In this document: positions 8,753-17,061 of the stretch, piece by piece
Position numbering within the stretch: position 1 is the stretch's first letter
Layout of the letters: every line of letters starts with the position of its first letter
Source of the DNA: Candidatus Nanopelagicales bacterium
GTDB lineage: Bacteria > Actinomycetota > Actinomycetes > S36-B12 > GCA-2699445
Direction: 5' to 3'
Length of the DNA stretch: 64,000 nucleotides
Assembly: GCA_037045355.1 (NCBI GenBank)
Contig: JBAOHO010000029.1
Location: forward strand, 164,402-228,401
Notes under the pieces: model-generated
Told to the model about the DNA's origin: nothing
The model's database searches: none
Seen by the model: the letters and a program-made list of their open reading frames with translations, nothing else
Translations under genes and position numbers: made by a program

Positions 8753-9895
8753 TCAGGAGTGCGGCAGTGCCGTGCGTTCTGCCAACTCCGCCGGGACTCC
8801 CCACGCCTCGAGGGCAGCGGCTCCGTGCCCGAACTCCGAGCGCGGCACGGCCTGCCCCGGTGTACGCGAGAACCGAGGGGCGGGAGCGGGCTGCAACGGC
8901 TCGTCGGGCAGGAACGTGCCGCGTGCCTTCAGGTGGGGGTCTTCACTCGCCTCCACCATGGATCGGACCCCGAAAGTGCAGGCGTCGGTTCCGCGGAACG
9001 CGTCGTCCCATGCGTCGCGGGTGCGGGTCGCGATGATGTCGGTGAACGCCGTACGCAGCTCCGGCCACCGGGCCACATCGAACTGATTCGGCAACTCGGT
9101 GTCGTCCAGACCGAGAACCTCGAGGAACTCCGAGTAGAACTTCGGCTCCAGGCACCCCACCGACAAGAACTCGCCGTCGGCGCACCGGTAGACGTCGTAG
9201 AACGGCGCACCGGTGTCCAGCAGGTTTGTCCCCGGCGCATCGGGGTTCCACAGACCCTGCGCGGCCAGCGAGTACACGAGCATCATCAGATATGCGGACC
9301 CATCGACCATCGCGGCGTCGATGACCTGACCCCTGCCGGACCGGCTCCGCTCGAACAGAGCTGACAGAACCCCGAGCAACAGGAACATCGCCCCGCCCCC
9401 GAAGTCGGCGACAAGATTCACCGGCGGCACGGGGCGTTCGCCCTGCCGTGCGAAGTGACGCAGCGGCCCGGCCACGGCGATGTAGTTCATGTCATGCCCC
9501 GCGCGCTGGGCGAGCGGACCGTCCTGACCCCAGCCGGTCATGCGACCGATCACCAAAGCGGGGTTGTCGGCCAGCAAGTCGTCGGGAGCGAACCCCAACT
9601 TCTCGAGCACGCCGGGACGGAAGCCCTCGAGCAGCACATCCGCCCGGGCCACCAGGTCGCGCACAACCGAAGCCGATTCCGGATCCCGCAGGTTCACCCG
9701 TGCGGAGGAACGGCCCCGCAGGTGAACCGCCTTCTCGACATCCACAGCGTCGAAACCGGGCCCGGGCGCCTCGATCCGAAGCACGTCGGCTCCGAGGTCG
9801 GCCAGGAGCCCAGCAGCCATGGGAACCGGTCCGATGGCATTGAGTTCGACGACCTTCAGCCCCGCCAGAGGGCCCTGCCGCACGTTCGATTCCAC
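8753..9895 (-). CDS. CoA transferase family III (CaiB/BaiF), alpha-methylacyl-CoA racemase-like
   Basis: A family III CoA transferase or racemase, 380 residues from the GTG start. Family signs are LKVVELNAIGPVPMAAGLLADLGADVLRIE at the N-terminus, the segment VEKAVHLRGRSSARVNL, ADVLLEGFRPGVLEKLGF and ALVIGRMTGWGQDGPLAQ, with the aspartate in AGHDMNYIAVAGPL at the usual catalytic site. The GTG start has no ribosome-binding site. A CTG codon ten codons upstream (9925) is preceded by AGGAG at 7 nt and overlaps the previous gene's TGA, so the real start may be CTG. The acyl substrate is not identifiable; a role in branched or steroid-like acyl-CoA turnover is only a guess. Confidence 0.85.
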   Translation of the reverse strand: MESNVRQGPLAGLKVVELNAIGPVPMAAGLLADLGADVLRIEAPGPGFDAVDVEKAVHLRGRSSARVNLRDPESASVVRDLVARADVLLEGFRPGVLEKLGFAPDDLLADNPALVIGRMTGWGQDGPLAQRAGHDMNYIAVAGPLRHFARQGERPVPPVNLVADFGGGAMFLLLGVLSALFERSRSGRGQVIDAAMVDGSAYLMMLVYSLAAQGLWNPDAPGTNLLDTGAPFYDVYRCADGEFLSVGCLEPKFYSEFLEVLGLDDTELPNQFDVARWPELRTAFTDIIATRTRDAWDDAFRGTDACTFGVRSMVEASEDPHLKARGTFLPDEPLQPAPAPRFSRTPGQAVPRSEFGHGAAALEAWGVPAELAERTALPHS

Positions 9896-9921
9896 TGTCG
9901 GACCCGGGTCTTCGTTCGGGA

Positions 9922-10149
9922 TCAGGTCGATTCTCCTGACTCTTCGACTCCGAACTCCGGGTCGACCTTGGGCGTCACACCTTCCCAGGTGTCCTCGTCC
10001 TGGTCCCACTGCTCATTTCGTTTGGCCGCTATCTCCAGCGCACGAGAAGCGTCTTCAGCGGAGTCGAAAGGCCCCAGTCGCTCGGAGTTGGGGCAGCCTT
10101 CGTCCGGCTCGACCTTGTTGTGCACCAGGCAGTACCACCACTGCGCCAC
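9922..10149 (-). CDS. Conserved actinobacterial small protein
   Basis: A 75-residue soluble acidic protein beginning (V)AQWWYCLVHNKVEPDEGCPN and containing ERLGPFDSAEDASRALE. I recognise the WWYCL..H..VEP..GCPN..RLGP pattern as a short conserved hypothetical of actinobacteria; its function is not known. The GTG start at 10149 is chosen because AAGGGAG lies 5 nt upstream; the longer reading lacks this. It is divergent from map, with about 78 bp between the starts, and is followed by the CoA-transferase gene with a stop/start overlap or a small gap. Two cysteines and one histidine near the N-terminus could bind a metal, but that is speculation. Confidence 0.75.
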   Translation of the reverse strand: MAQWWYCLVHNKVEPDEGCPNSERLGPFDSAEDASRALEIAAKRNEQWDQDEDTWEGVTPKVDPEFGVEESGEST

Positions 10150-10227
10150 GCGAACTCCCTTCACTGCCGCCCAGTCGGGGCGATCCACGGCTCCACTCTG
10201 CCAGACCGGACATGCCAGAATCGCCGC

Positions 10228-11100
10228 ATGTCCTCATCGACCACTGACCGGGTCCTGGAACCGGGTCGGATTTCGCCGCGACGCGCGGTCCCCGACTCGA
10301 TCGAACGCCCCGAGTACGTCGGCCGCCCTGCTCCGGCTGCCTATCGCGGGCCGGAAGTGAAGGACCCCGACACCATCGAACGCATGCGGGTCGCCGGCCG
10401 CATCGCCGCTGACGCCCTGGCCGCAGTGGGTGCCGCAATCCGGCCCGGCATCACCACCGATGAACTCGACCGAGTGGGCCACGAGTTCTTGCTCGACCAC
10501 GGCGCCTATCCGTCCACGCTGGGCTACCGCGGTTTCCCCAAGTCCTTGTGCACCTCGCTGAACGAGGTCATCTGCCACGGCATCCCCGACTCCACGATTC
10601 TGGTGGACGGCGACATCTGCAACGTCGACATCACCGCCTTCATCGGCGGCGTGCATGGGGACACCAACGCGACCTTCCTCGTCGGGGATGTGGATGAGGA
10701 ATCCCGCCTGCTGGTGGACCGCACGCGCGAGGCGACGATGCGGGCCATCAAGGTGGTCGCCCCAGGACGTCCGTTGAACGTCGTGGGGCGGGTCATCGAG
10801 TCATACGCACGCAGATTCGGCTATGGCGTGGTGCGTGACTTCACCGGACACGGCATCGGCACGTCATTCCATACCGGGTTGATCGTGCCGCACTACGACG
10901 ACCCCGACCTGTCGGTCATGATGGAGACCGGCATGACCTTCACCATCGAACCGATGCTCACCTTGGGGACGTACGACTACGACATCTGGGACGACACGTG
11001 GACGGTGACCACGAAGGACAAACGGCGCACCGCCCAGTTCGAGCACACGATCCTCGTCACGGCCTCCGGGTCGCAGATCCTCACGCTCCCTACCTCCTGA
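10228..11100 (+). CDS. map: Methionine aminopeptidase, type I
   Basis: It removes the initiator methionine from new proteins. It has 290 residues with the roughly 40-residue N-terminal extension typical of the longer actinobacterial form (SH3-ligand-like proline-rich stretch, no zinc fingers). Metal ligands are visible: Asp in CNVDITAFIGGVHGDTNATF (two Asp), His in FTGHGIGTSFH, Glu in MTFTIEPML and Glu in TAQFEHTILVT. The substrate histidine is in VICHGIPDS. The start has no Shine-Dalgarno; CAGAAT lies 6 nt before the ATG, suggesting a leaderless transcript. A GC-rich hairpin follows the stop. Confidence 0.95.
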   Translation: MSSSTTDRVLEPGRISPRRAVPDSIERPEYVGRPAPAAYRGPEVKDPDTIERMRVAGRIAADALAAVGAAIRPGITTDELDRVGHEFLLDHGAYPSTLGYRGFPKSLCTSLNEVICHGIPDSTILVDGDICNVDITAFIGGVHGDTNATFLVGDVDEESRLLVDRTREATMRAIKVVAPGRPLNVVGRVIESYARRFGYGVVRDFTGHGIGTSFHTGLIVPHYDDPDLSVMMETGMTFTIEPMLTLGTYDYDIWDDTWTVTTKDKRRTAQFEHTILVTASGSQILTLPTS

Positions 11101-11135
11101 CTGAGTCGCCCCCGACCGATCCGAACCCCCGCCGA

Positions 11136-11162
11136 GCGCCGCCCCCGACCGAGCGGCGGCGC
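11136..11162 (+). terminator. GC hairpin downstream of map
   Basis: GCGCCGCC and GGCGGCGC form a perfect 8-bp stem around an 11-nt loop, 36 bp after the map stop. No T-run follows, so it is at best a weak or factor-assisted terminator. The rest of the 346-bp gap between map and ppgK (11101-11447) shows no gene that I can support. Confidence 0.35.
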
Positions 11163-11447
11163 CAGTCGCACCCCCTCCGCACTCAATGCCGTTCGCCCGC
11201 CAAATGGAGGCTGTTGCGTCGGACGCGCGAGTGAGCGTGTGAACGGCCTCCCGAGCGACCCCAGGTCAGACCCCGGACGACAACCCACCCTCGAACCAGG
11301 CCGAGAACTCAGCCGACAACCCGACAACGCGAGAAGCCGAGAAGAAGCCCATGCCGCAGCCAGGACCCACGCCTACCGAGGGCCGATTGCCGTGCTTCCC
11401 GGCGACGCAACTGCAAGAGTGGGGCCATCGAACCGTGAGGAGCATCC

Positions 11448-12230
11448 ATGGCCAAGAAGGTCCAGCAGAAGGTCGTCAGCGCCACATGGCCCAAGAACGT
11501 CACCACCTTGGGCATCGATATCGGGGGCTCCGGAGTCAAGGCGTCGGTCTTGGACCAGGACGGCCAGATGATCACCGAGCGGGTCCGGCAGGACACTCCC
11601 TACCCCTGTCCTCCCCCCACCCTGGTGGCGACCATCGAAGAGGTCGTATCGAACCTGCCCAAAGCCAATCGCGTCTCGGTTGGTTTCCCCGGACTCGTTC
11701 GCGGCGGCAAGGTCATCCATGTGCCGTCGCTGTCCCGGCTCGAGTACGGCGGTCCTCAGGACTCCGCCATGGCGGAGCGCTGGCGTGGGTTCGATCTGGC
11801 TGGGGCGCTGTCCGAGAAGTTCGGCCTGCCCACGAAGGTCGTCAATGATGCCGACATGCAGGGATGCGCCGTCGCGCAAGGCGAGGGCTTCGAGTTCGTC
11901 ATGACCCTGGGCACCGGGGTCGGCACGGCCCTGTTCAGCGACGGCAAGCTGCTCGATCACCTCGAGTTGTCGCACGGCCCCTTCCAGAAGTCGACCTTCG
12001 ATCTCGTCCTCGGAAACGCGGGGCGCAAGTCGATGGGCAAGAAGAAGTGGCGCAAGTTGGTCCTCGAGGCCATCCACTGGTTCGACGAGATGCTGTTCTT
12101 CGACACCATCTACGTCGGTGGAGGCAATGCGAAACACCTTGATGCCGCCACCCTCCCGGCCAAGGCGCAGGTCGTCCCTAACTCCGCCGGTATCACAGGT
12201 GGGGTACGAGTGTGGGATCTGGCCCCCTGA
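11448..12230 (+). CDS. ppgK: Polyphosphate glucokinase (ROK family)
   Basis: It phosphorylates glucose using polyphosphate, and usually ATP, in the cytosol. It has 260 residues, the family length. The N-terminal phosphate-binding loop TLGIDIGGSGVKASVLD is clear, followed by VSVGFPGLVRGG, the catalytic-Asp segment VVNDADMQG, VMTLGTGVGTALF and the C-terminal DTIYVGGGNAKHL. The Shine-Dalgarno GAGGAG precedes the ATG. The stop is three bases before the start of the frameshifted oxidoreductase, so the two may be co-transcribed. Actinobacteria commonly carry this gene. Confidence 0.93.
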   Translation: MAKKVQQKVVSATWPKNVTTLGIDIGGSGVKASVLDQDGQMITERVRQDTPYPCPPPTLVATIEEVVSNLPKANRVSVGFPGLVRGGKVIHVPSLSRLEYGGPQDSAMAERWRGFDLAGALSEKFGLPTKVVNDADMQGCAVAQGEGFEFVMTLGTGVGTALFSDGKLLDHLELSHGPFQKSTFDLVLGNAGRKSMGKKKWRKLVLEAIHWFDEMLFFDTIYVGGGNAKHLDAATLPAKAQVVPNSAGITGGVRVWDLAP

Positions 12231-12233
12231 CCA

Positions 12234-14431
12234 GTGGCGGAACCTGAGGTCGATGCGGCGGGAGGTCTGCCCGCAATCCGCTACGTCCTCGACAAGGCTC
12301 GCGGCACGGGCCGTCCCCTCGAGGTGCTGGCGCGTGTTCGATCGGGCAACACGTGCAAGACGTGCGCGTTGGGCATGGGCGGCGACCTCGGTGGCATGGT
12401 CAACGAAGTCGGTCACTTCCCGGAGGTCTGCAAGAAATCGGTCCAAGCCCAAGCGGGTGACATGGCCCCGCCGATCCCCGAGGAGTTCTTCGCCCGTACC
12501 GACATCTCCGATCTGGAGCGGCTGACGAGTCGGCGAGGCGGAGACGTCTCGGTCGTCTTGCCTTTCCGATTGCCATCGGACCGGGGGATCGGACGTTCCG
12601 TCGGATGTCGTGGTCGGTTGCGCTGCAAGCCGCAGGGGACCGCGCTGAAGAGCACCGACGCCCGATCGAAGCTTCTTCTACCTGAGCGGCCGTTCCAGCA
12701 ACGAAGCGGCCTTCCTGACGCAGTTGGTGGCGCGAGCGTTCGGAACCAACAATGTCCACAACTGCTCGTACTACTGCCACAACGCCTCATCCGTGGCACT
12801 GGCCCAGGTGTACGGATCCGGGACCTCGTCGGTCGATCTCACCGACTTGAGCCGCACCGACTTGGCGGTTGTGATCGGCGCCAATCCGGCCAGCAACCAC
12901 CCCCGACTGATCACCCAACTCATTCGTTTGCGCGAACGAGGCGGACGGGTGATCGTGATCAACCCGCTGTCTGAGCTGGGGTTGCGCCGGTTCCGGCTCC
13001 CATCGGATGCCCGCAGCCTCGTGGCCGGTTCAACCGTCAGTGATCTGTATGTGCAGCCGCGGGTCGGCGGCGATGTACATCTGCTGACAGCAGTGTTGAA
13101 ACGGCTGATCGAGTTGGACGGGCTCGATCATGACTTCATCCAACGACACACCCGCAACTGGGACGCCGCGCTCGACCATGTCAGACGAACACCCTGGGAG
13201 GATCTCCTGACGGGCTGTGGACTGACACGCAGCGATATTGATCGCTGTGCGGATCTGATCGCCGGGGCCGAGTCCGGAATCCTGATGTGGGCGATGGGTC
13301 TGACTCATCATGCACACGGAACTGACAACATCCTCGCGTTGGCCAATCTGGCTCTGGCTCGCGGCTGGCTGGGACGACCGGGCGCGGGGCTGCTGCCCAT
13401 CCGCGGCCACTCGAATGTCCAAGGCGTCGGTTCGATGGGCGTCTCTCCCCTTCTGAAGAAGGAGTTCAGCACCCGACTGGAACACTTGTACGGGATCGAC
13501 CCTCGGAATGCCCCCCGGCCAGGACACCTACGCGTCCATGACGGCAGCGCACGCCGGCGACATCGACGCGTGTGTGTTGTTGGGCGGCAATCTCTGGGGG
13601 AGCAACCCGGACTCGGGCTGGGCCACGCAGGCGCTGCGCCAGATCCCGTTCAGTCTGTCCATCACCACCAAACTCAACCCCGGGCACTTCCGCGGACGAG
13701 GCCAGGCGGCAATCATCGTCCCGGCGCTCACGCGTGACGAAGAAGCGAGAACCCACCACCCAGGAGTCCATGTTCAACTACGTGCGGTTCTCATGCGGAG
13801 GCACACCGATGGTCGCCGGTGAGATGCGTTCTGAGGTTGACATCATCGCGGGGTTGGCCGAGCAGATTCTGCCTCCCGATCGTTTCGAGTGGTCTGCGCT
13901 TCGCTCGCACGAGGCACTGCGGCGGGCGATCTCTCAGGTCGTCCCGGGTTACCAGGACATCCATCGGCCGGGGCTGCGCCGATCGCAGCGTCGCGAGTTC
14001 TCCGTCGCTGGGCGGGTCCAGCACTCCCCCGAGTTCCCGACGCAGAGACGGGCGAGCGCACGTTCCACGCGGTCGCATTGCCCGACGTCACCGCAGACCC
14101 GGACCAGTTGATCCTCATGACCGTACGCTCCGAGGGGCAGTTCAACACCGTGGTGTACGACGACGAGGACCTCTACCGCGGTAACACCGCCCGCGATGTC
14201 GTGATGATCAGCGCGGCCGATGCACAGCGCTGGGGCGTGGTGGAGGGCGATCGCGTGCTGGTCAGCAGCTCTTGCGGCTCGATGTCCGCCAGCGTGGCGA
14301 TCACTGGGATCAGCGTCGGTTCCGCGGCCATGTACTACCCCGAAGCCAACGTCCTGGTGCCCCAGGTCTTGGACCCGCAGTCTCACACCCCCGCCTTCAA
14401 GTCCGTGCCGGTGCGCTTGACCCGCGCCTGA
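12234..14431 (+). pseudogene. Molybdopterin oxidoreductase, FdhF/YdeP family (multiple frameshifts)
   Basis: The translated pieces from three frames assemble into one protein of about 730 residues matching the YdeP/FdhF-alpha family, predicted bis-MGD oxidoreductases related to formate dehydrogenases. In order: a cysteine segment SGNTCKTCALGMGG, the phrase FYLSGRSSNEAAFLTQLVAR (crossing a frame change near 12680), RAFGTNNVHNCSYYCHNASS, VIGANPASNHPRLITQL, LLPIRGHSNVQGVGSMGV, VLLGGNLWGSNPDS and a C-terminal DUF/MopB-type DRVLVSSSCGSMSA barrel. At least four frame changes occur (about 12540-12690, 13510, 13735, 13970-14040). Conserved motifs are intact apart from the indels, so sequence error is likely. 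No electron-transfer partner gene is beside it. Confidence 0.78.
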
Positions 14432-14459
14432 CAGGTCTGGTGCGGGTGGTTCCGCCCAC

Positions 14460-14465
14460 TACAGT
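14460..14465 (+). promoter_or_regulatory. -10 element of rnpB
   Basis: TACAGT ends 7 nt before base 14473, the first base of the P1 helix of the RNase P RNA. No convincing -35 box is seen. Confidence 0.5.
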
Positions 14466-14472
14466 GGACGTG

Positions 14473-14840
14473 GACGAGTCGGTCGGACGGTCGCGGTGGT
14501 ACGCCACCGAGGAAAGTCCGGACTCCACACGGCAGGGTGGTGGCCAACAGCCACCCGGGGTGACCCGCGGGACAGTGCCACAGAAAGCAGACCGCCGCTG
14601 CGAAGCGGTAAGGGTGAAACGGTGGTGTAAGAGACCACCAGCGGCCGGGGTGACCCGGTCGGCTCGGCAAACCCCACCCGGAGCAAGGTCAAGAGGGCGC
14701 TTCGGCGCCTGCGCGGACGTTCGAGAGTTGCCCGCTCGAGTCCGCGGGTGGACCGCACCAGGCCGGCGGCAACGCCGGTCGCAGATGGATGGCCGTCGGC
14801 GTGCAAGCGTCACAGAATCCGGCTTACAGACCGACTCGTC
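14473..14840 (+). ncRNA. rnpB: RNase P RNA, bacterial type A
   Basis: The catalytic RNA that trims the 5' leader of tRNA precursors. A perfect 12-bp P1 helix (GACGAGTCGGTC with GACCGACTCGTC) closes the molecule at both ends and fixes its limits. Inside are the universal GAGGAAAGTCCGGACTCCAC (P3/P4 strand), ACAGAAAGCAGACCG, GGTAAGGGTGAAACGGTGG (CR-II/III) and GCAGATGGATGGC. The 3' P4 strand is ACAGAATCCGGCTTACAGACC. The length is 368 nt, normal for actinobacteria. It lies between the oxidoreductase gene and the convergent gene for a secreted protein. Confidence 0.96.
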
Positions 14841-14924
14841 CCCAATCCCCTTCGTTCGAGCGTGAATCTGCGCTGTTGGTGGCTCGTCGTCCCCCGTCGT
14901 CCCCCACGGCCCGGGCGAGCTGCG

Positions 14925-16722
14925 CTACGGATTCTTCAGCCGATAGGCGTGAATCACAGGGAACTGTTCACCGTCACCTTGGAACCCATTGAGGACCTCC
15001 ACGTAAAGGGTGTGGGAGACGCGGTCATACGCAGCGCCGGCGACACGACGAACTGCTCCGGTGGAAGCGTCCTGCCCCTCACCGGTGGCCGGATAATCAA
15101 CGGCCGAGATCTCTGCGGGGTCAACCTGCCAGGGTTGCCGGTTTCCCAGCGCCACGTCTGCAAGGTCCTGCGGGTCGTAGATGTACCAGTAGGGACGGTG
15201 ATCGTCCGCCTGAAGTCCGCCGAACTCGTACGCGATCCGTCCCGTATTCAGTTCCGCGAAGTACAGCACACCGTGCCGCGACGGTTCGTCGATCCACACC
15301 GCGCCCCCCTCGATCGAGTCGCCGGGGGCCCAGTAGCCGCGCGAGTCCGGCCCCCGCCCCCAGTCCAGGTTCGCGGCAATCGAGTAGTTCGTCGGCCGTA
15401 GGGCCCACTGGTCGGATTGGGCCACCGGTACGGGGTGAGCCAGCAACGGCACGGGGTCGACGAGTTCTGCCTCTCCTGGTTCGGTGGTCGCAAAGAGAGT
15501 GGGGCCCATGCTCCCCGGCCCGATGATCGAGAAGTACCCGCCGAACCCGATCCCGAGGGTGCGCCCGCCGATGTAGGTGTCGGCGAACCACTGAGGGATT
15601 CGAAGCACCCCACCTCGAACCCGCTGAGCGTGCGCGTTCTCGGGATCCGATGTCACCCAGGGACCAAGCGAGCGCGTCGAACTTGCGTCTGAGAAGACTG
15701 TGGCGCCGAGGAAGTGGTCGTTCGATGTGTCGGCGTTGTACACGTCACCGAAGCTCCAGTAGAGACGATGGCTCTGGTCATCGAAGAACAGACCGTGAGT
15801 CCAGGTGCTTCCGTCGAACGGCTCCGGAGCGTCTCCGAGATGTTTGCGCCCCCCGTAGAGGTCGCATGGTTCCGCTGCGACAGTTGCCGTGGGCCAGGTG
15901 CTGGGATCTGTGCCGACCCCCGGAAAGGCAACCTCGTAGACGAGGCTTCCGCTGTAGACGTGCACCGCCGAGAAGAAGCGCAGTTCAGATCCGACCCGCC
16001 GAATGGCTATTCCACTGCTGCTGTAGGCGGTGGTCCACCCGCATGCGTGCTCGGGAAGCCGGAAGGCACCGAGGTAGTCGAAGTCCGAATACGACAGCAC
16101 TTCGCGGGCAGGCGGGACTGCCACCGGATTGTCCGGCGCTGGAACCACGGGTGGTTCGGGCGTTGGAGGGAGCAGCCTGGCCCTCGGGCTGGGCGGACCG
16201 AGGCGATTGCCGGTGGCGAGGCGGAATCGAACCCAAGCCCCTCTCCCTCCGCCTGGCGGTAGAAGGGCCAGCATTCTGTCCGGGACCCGCACCCGCACGC
16301 CGTTGTTGACAGGCCGCGTGCGAATCACTGCCGTTCCGAAGCGACTGACACCTCGGACTCGCACCTTGACTTCCGTGAGGCAGCCGGGGCCGAGTGCGCA
16401 TCCGGACCAAGTCCCCCACGCGAAATCGACCGGGGTGAAGCGACACGATGGCTGGAGAGTTCCGCTTGGTGGCCATGGAGTCACCAACTCCCGGGGCGGC
16501 GGCCCGGGGTCGATCCGGCGAAGGGCTGCTCGTCCCTACCCCCGCACGGGCGACTGGATCGCCTTCGAGTGCACCTGTTGGTGTCACCACCAGCATCGAC
16601 GCGACCAGCGTCCCAGCAGCGACCACCAGCATCTTCGACCCAAACGCAAGCCCTCCCGGCCGATCGCCCGGGGAGCGACGTGCACCCTGCGGTCGGCTCG
16701 AGGCTCGATCTGTGTCGGCCAT
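14925..16722 (-). CDS. Secreted protein of unknown function (one frameshift near the N-terminus)
   Basis: I do not recognise the family. An ATG at 16722 with an AAGGCGGTGGAG-like site starts a basic N-terminus and a hydrophobic signal segment (MLVVAAGTLVASMLVV). A frame change near 16490 then leads into a 520-residue open frame ending at 14925. That part has a proline-rich linker near residues 100-120. It is followed by a domain rich in aromatic, Gly and Asp strands (SDFDYLGAFRLPEHACG, GLFFDDQSHRLYWSFGDVY, GGAVWIDEPSRHGVLYFAEL, YDRVSHTLYVEVLNGFQ), which suggests a beta-propeller-like fold. Few cysteines. It is convergent with rnpB. An extracellular carbohydrate or surface role is conceivable but unproven. 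Confidence 0.6.
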
Positions 16723-17061
16723 CATCTCCACCGCCTTCTCGGCGACCAGGACCCCACGACCCATAGATCGGCGTTCGCTGCACACCATCGCTCATGCACC
16801 GTGGCGCTCATGCACCGTGCGCCTGACTTGTCGCAGTGCCCCTCGTGGTCAGCAACTGGCAGCCCCGGGACCCCTACTTCACTCTACGTAGTTGTGTGGT
16901 GACAGTCGACTCGGATTCACGCAGCGAAAATCGCAGAGGGCGCAGTCGTCTCCGACGCACCTGCCACTTCGTGGGCGACGCAGGTCGCGTCCCACCACGG
17001 CCGGATCGCCCGTGCCGGGAGGCGTCAGGGGCTACTCTGACCAACACGCACATTCTGCGTC

